A program made the position numbers and the translations under genes. From an uncultured Amylibacter sp. (GTDB taxonomy: Bacteria > Pseudomonadota > Alphaproteobacteria > Rhodobacterales > Rhodobacteraceae), in NCBI GenBank assembly GCA_959347425.1, contig OY365741.1, positions 2,008,501 through 2,072,500 of the forward strand: a DNA stretch of 64,000 bases. Reading direction: 5' to 3'. Below, in pieces: positions 63,370-64,000 of the stretch (positions are counted from its first letter, which is position 1; every line of letters starts with the position of its first letter). The notes under the pieces were generated by a model. The model was not told where the DNA came from and did no database searches. It was given only the letters and a program-made list of their open reading frames with translations.

Positions 63370-63397
63370 AGCCTAGCATAATTTGGCGGGGATGCAA
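63370..63397 (-). promoter_or_regulatory. Promoter of the TRAP permease operon, twin of that at 55624
   Basis: Minus strand: TTGCAT (63392-63397), 16 bp, TG-C-TAGGCT (63370-63375). It matches the binding-protein promoter in -35, entire spacer and extended -10, differing at one base of the -10. A TTAACGA array (63404-63422) lies upstream. Confidence 0.65.
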
Positions 63398-63431
63398 GGG
63401 GTTTTAACGATTAACGATTAACCCGCCCGTG

Positions 63432-64000
63432 TTAGGGTGAGGAGGGTGGTGCGACAGCAAACCCGCCAGCGTAGCTATACGAAGAAATCGCGCCTTCGAA
63501 CACGCCAATCGCACCTTTTACACCAATCAGCCCATTGAATGTACCGTTGTCAGCATCAGCACCGTGCAAATTAACACTTCCCCACATCACACCAGCAGCG
63601 TTAAAATCACCAATGAACCTAACGCCATTCGCATCCCCTTCATTACCATTTACAGAAGTAAATCCAGGGTCGCCATCGCCATCCAAAGTCGTAATCGTCC
63701 CCACGCTCCCTGCCTCAGAACTAGTACCGCCAAAAGTAATTTTCAGTGAAAAACTCCCAATATCTAGAGGGGGCGTGGCGAAACCAGTTTGACCTGCTAA
63801 CTTGCCAGTCCAAGTAGCGTTTTTGTCGGTATTGATAAGCGGTGCACCCAGATTTGTGGTTGGTAGCATCCCCACGTATGTTTGCCCAACGAAACCAGTG
63901 ATACTAATATTCACGTAGGCAAAACCGCTTTCATAGCCGTCTTGATTCACTGTCTCATTCAAGCGTAAAATACTGGGGGTAAAAGTACCTGCACTTGTCA
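63432..64000 (-). CDS. TbpB-like lipoprotein, C-terminal part (5' end outside window)
   Basis: The frame is open to the right edge (reading TSAGTFTPSILRLNETVNQD at the edge), so the protein is longer than the ~189 residues seen. The visible part is one complete beta-rich module: GFAYVNISITGFVGQTYVGM, LPTTNLGAPLINTDKNATWTGKL and the closing GLIGVKGAIGVFEGAISSYS, then AGGFAVAPP. LPTTNLGAPL also occurs in the proteins at 23171 and 56956. Whether it has the Cys repeats lies beyond the window. It is directly upstream of the TRAP permease operon. Confidence 0.7.
   Translation of the reverse strand, partial: TSAGTFTPSILRLNETVNQDGYESGFAYVNISITGFVGQTYVGMLPTTNLGAPLINTDKNATWTGKLAGQTGFATPPLDIGSFSLKITFGGTSSEAGSVGTITTLDGDGDPGFTSVNGNEGDANGVRFIGDFNAAGVMWGSVNLHGADADNGTFNGLIGVKGAIGVFEGAISSYSYAGGFAVAPPSSP

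Overview
The window is a stretch of chromosome from an alphaproteobacterium. A 5-aminolevulinate synthase C-terminus, a RodZ-like gene next to ispG, a DUF4167 gene, the order lptF-lptG-lptD-surA-pdxA-rsmA, a retropepsin-like TIGR02281 gene and many TRAP/peptide ABC transporters all fit that class. A heterotrophic, possibly marine or host-associated life style is an inference from the transporter content and an ankyrin-repeat secretory protein. No transposase, integrase, rRNA or CRISPR array was found.

Layout. 1-5.4 kb: end of hemA, then rodZ-like, ispG, prfA, prmC. 5.5-7.4 kb: Tat-exported metallo-beta-lactamase-fold protein and DUF4167 protein. 7.9-15.5 kb (minus): envelope operon lptF-lptG-lptD-surA-pdxA-rsmA. 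16-18.7 kb: pepA-holC and an aspartic protease. 18.9-29 kb: an accessory region beginning at tRNA-Ser, with an ABC-type ATPase plus ankyrin pair, an orphan TRAP binding protein, a 1100-residue Cys-rich lipoprotein and a type IIG-like restriction-modification protein. 29-40 kb: peptide-type ABC transporter, sugar-acid genes (KdgK-like kinase, IlvD/EDD dehydratase, BASS and LysE carriers), then a PLD-like gene. 40.9-48.2 kb: zinc-type ABC transporter, ABC exporter, tRNA-Gly, lipoprotein, tRNA-Leu, metA and a P-loop gene. 48.5-52.2 kb: small lipoprotein, fabF-mltG and DUF1801. 52.2-64 kb: DprA-like gene next to a truncated ORF, glyoxalase, hydroxyisobutyrate dehydrogenase-like gene, and a TRAP system whose binding protein and permeases lie apart, interleaved with Cys-rich/TbpB-like lipoproteins.

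The most unusual content is between the genes. Nearly every gap carries tandem heptamers (TTAGTTR, TTAATCR, TGAATTR families) that often begin exactly at the stop codon of the neighbouring gene and, because 7 is not a multiple of 3, place stop codons in every frame. Six larger gaps carry composite elements of 400-700 bp built from recurring hairpin modules. The module flanks are conserved while the stem sequences change in a base-paired way, and two copies of one module differ by a compensatory base pair and by GAAA versus GCAA tetraloops. This looks like an interspersed family of structured elements, and one copy abuts a truncated ORF.

A second theme is a family of surface-type lipoproteins with TbpB-like modules, two of them with NPF-x(3-4)-C repeats. 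Three of the four sit next to TRAP transporter genes, and the TRAP binding-protein gene and the separate TRAP permease operon share a nearly identical promoter. All functional calls come from reading the sequence; no database search was run.
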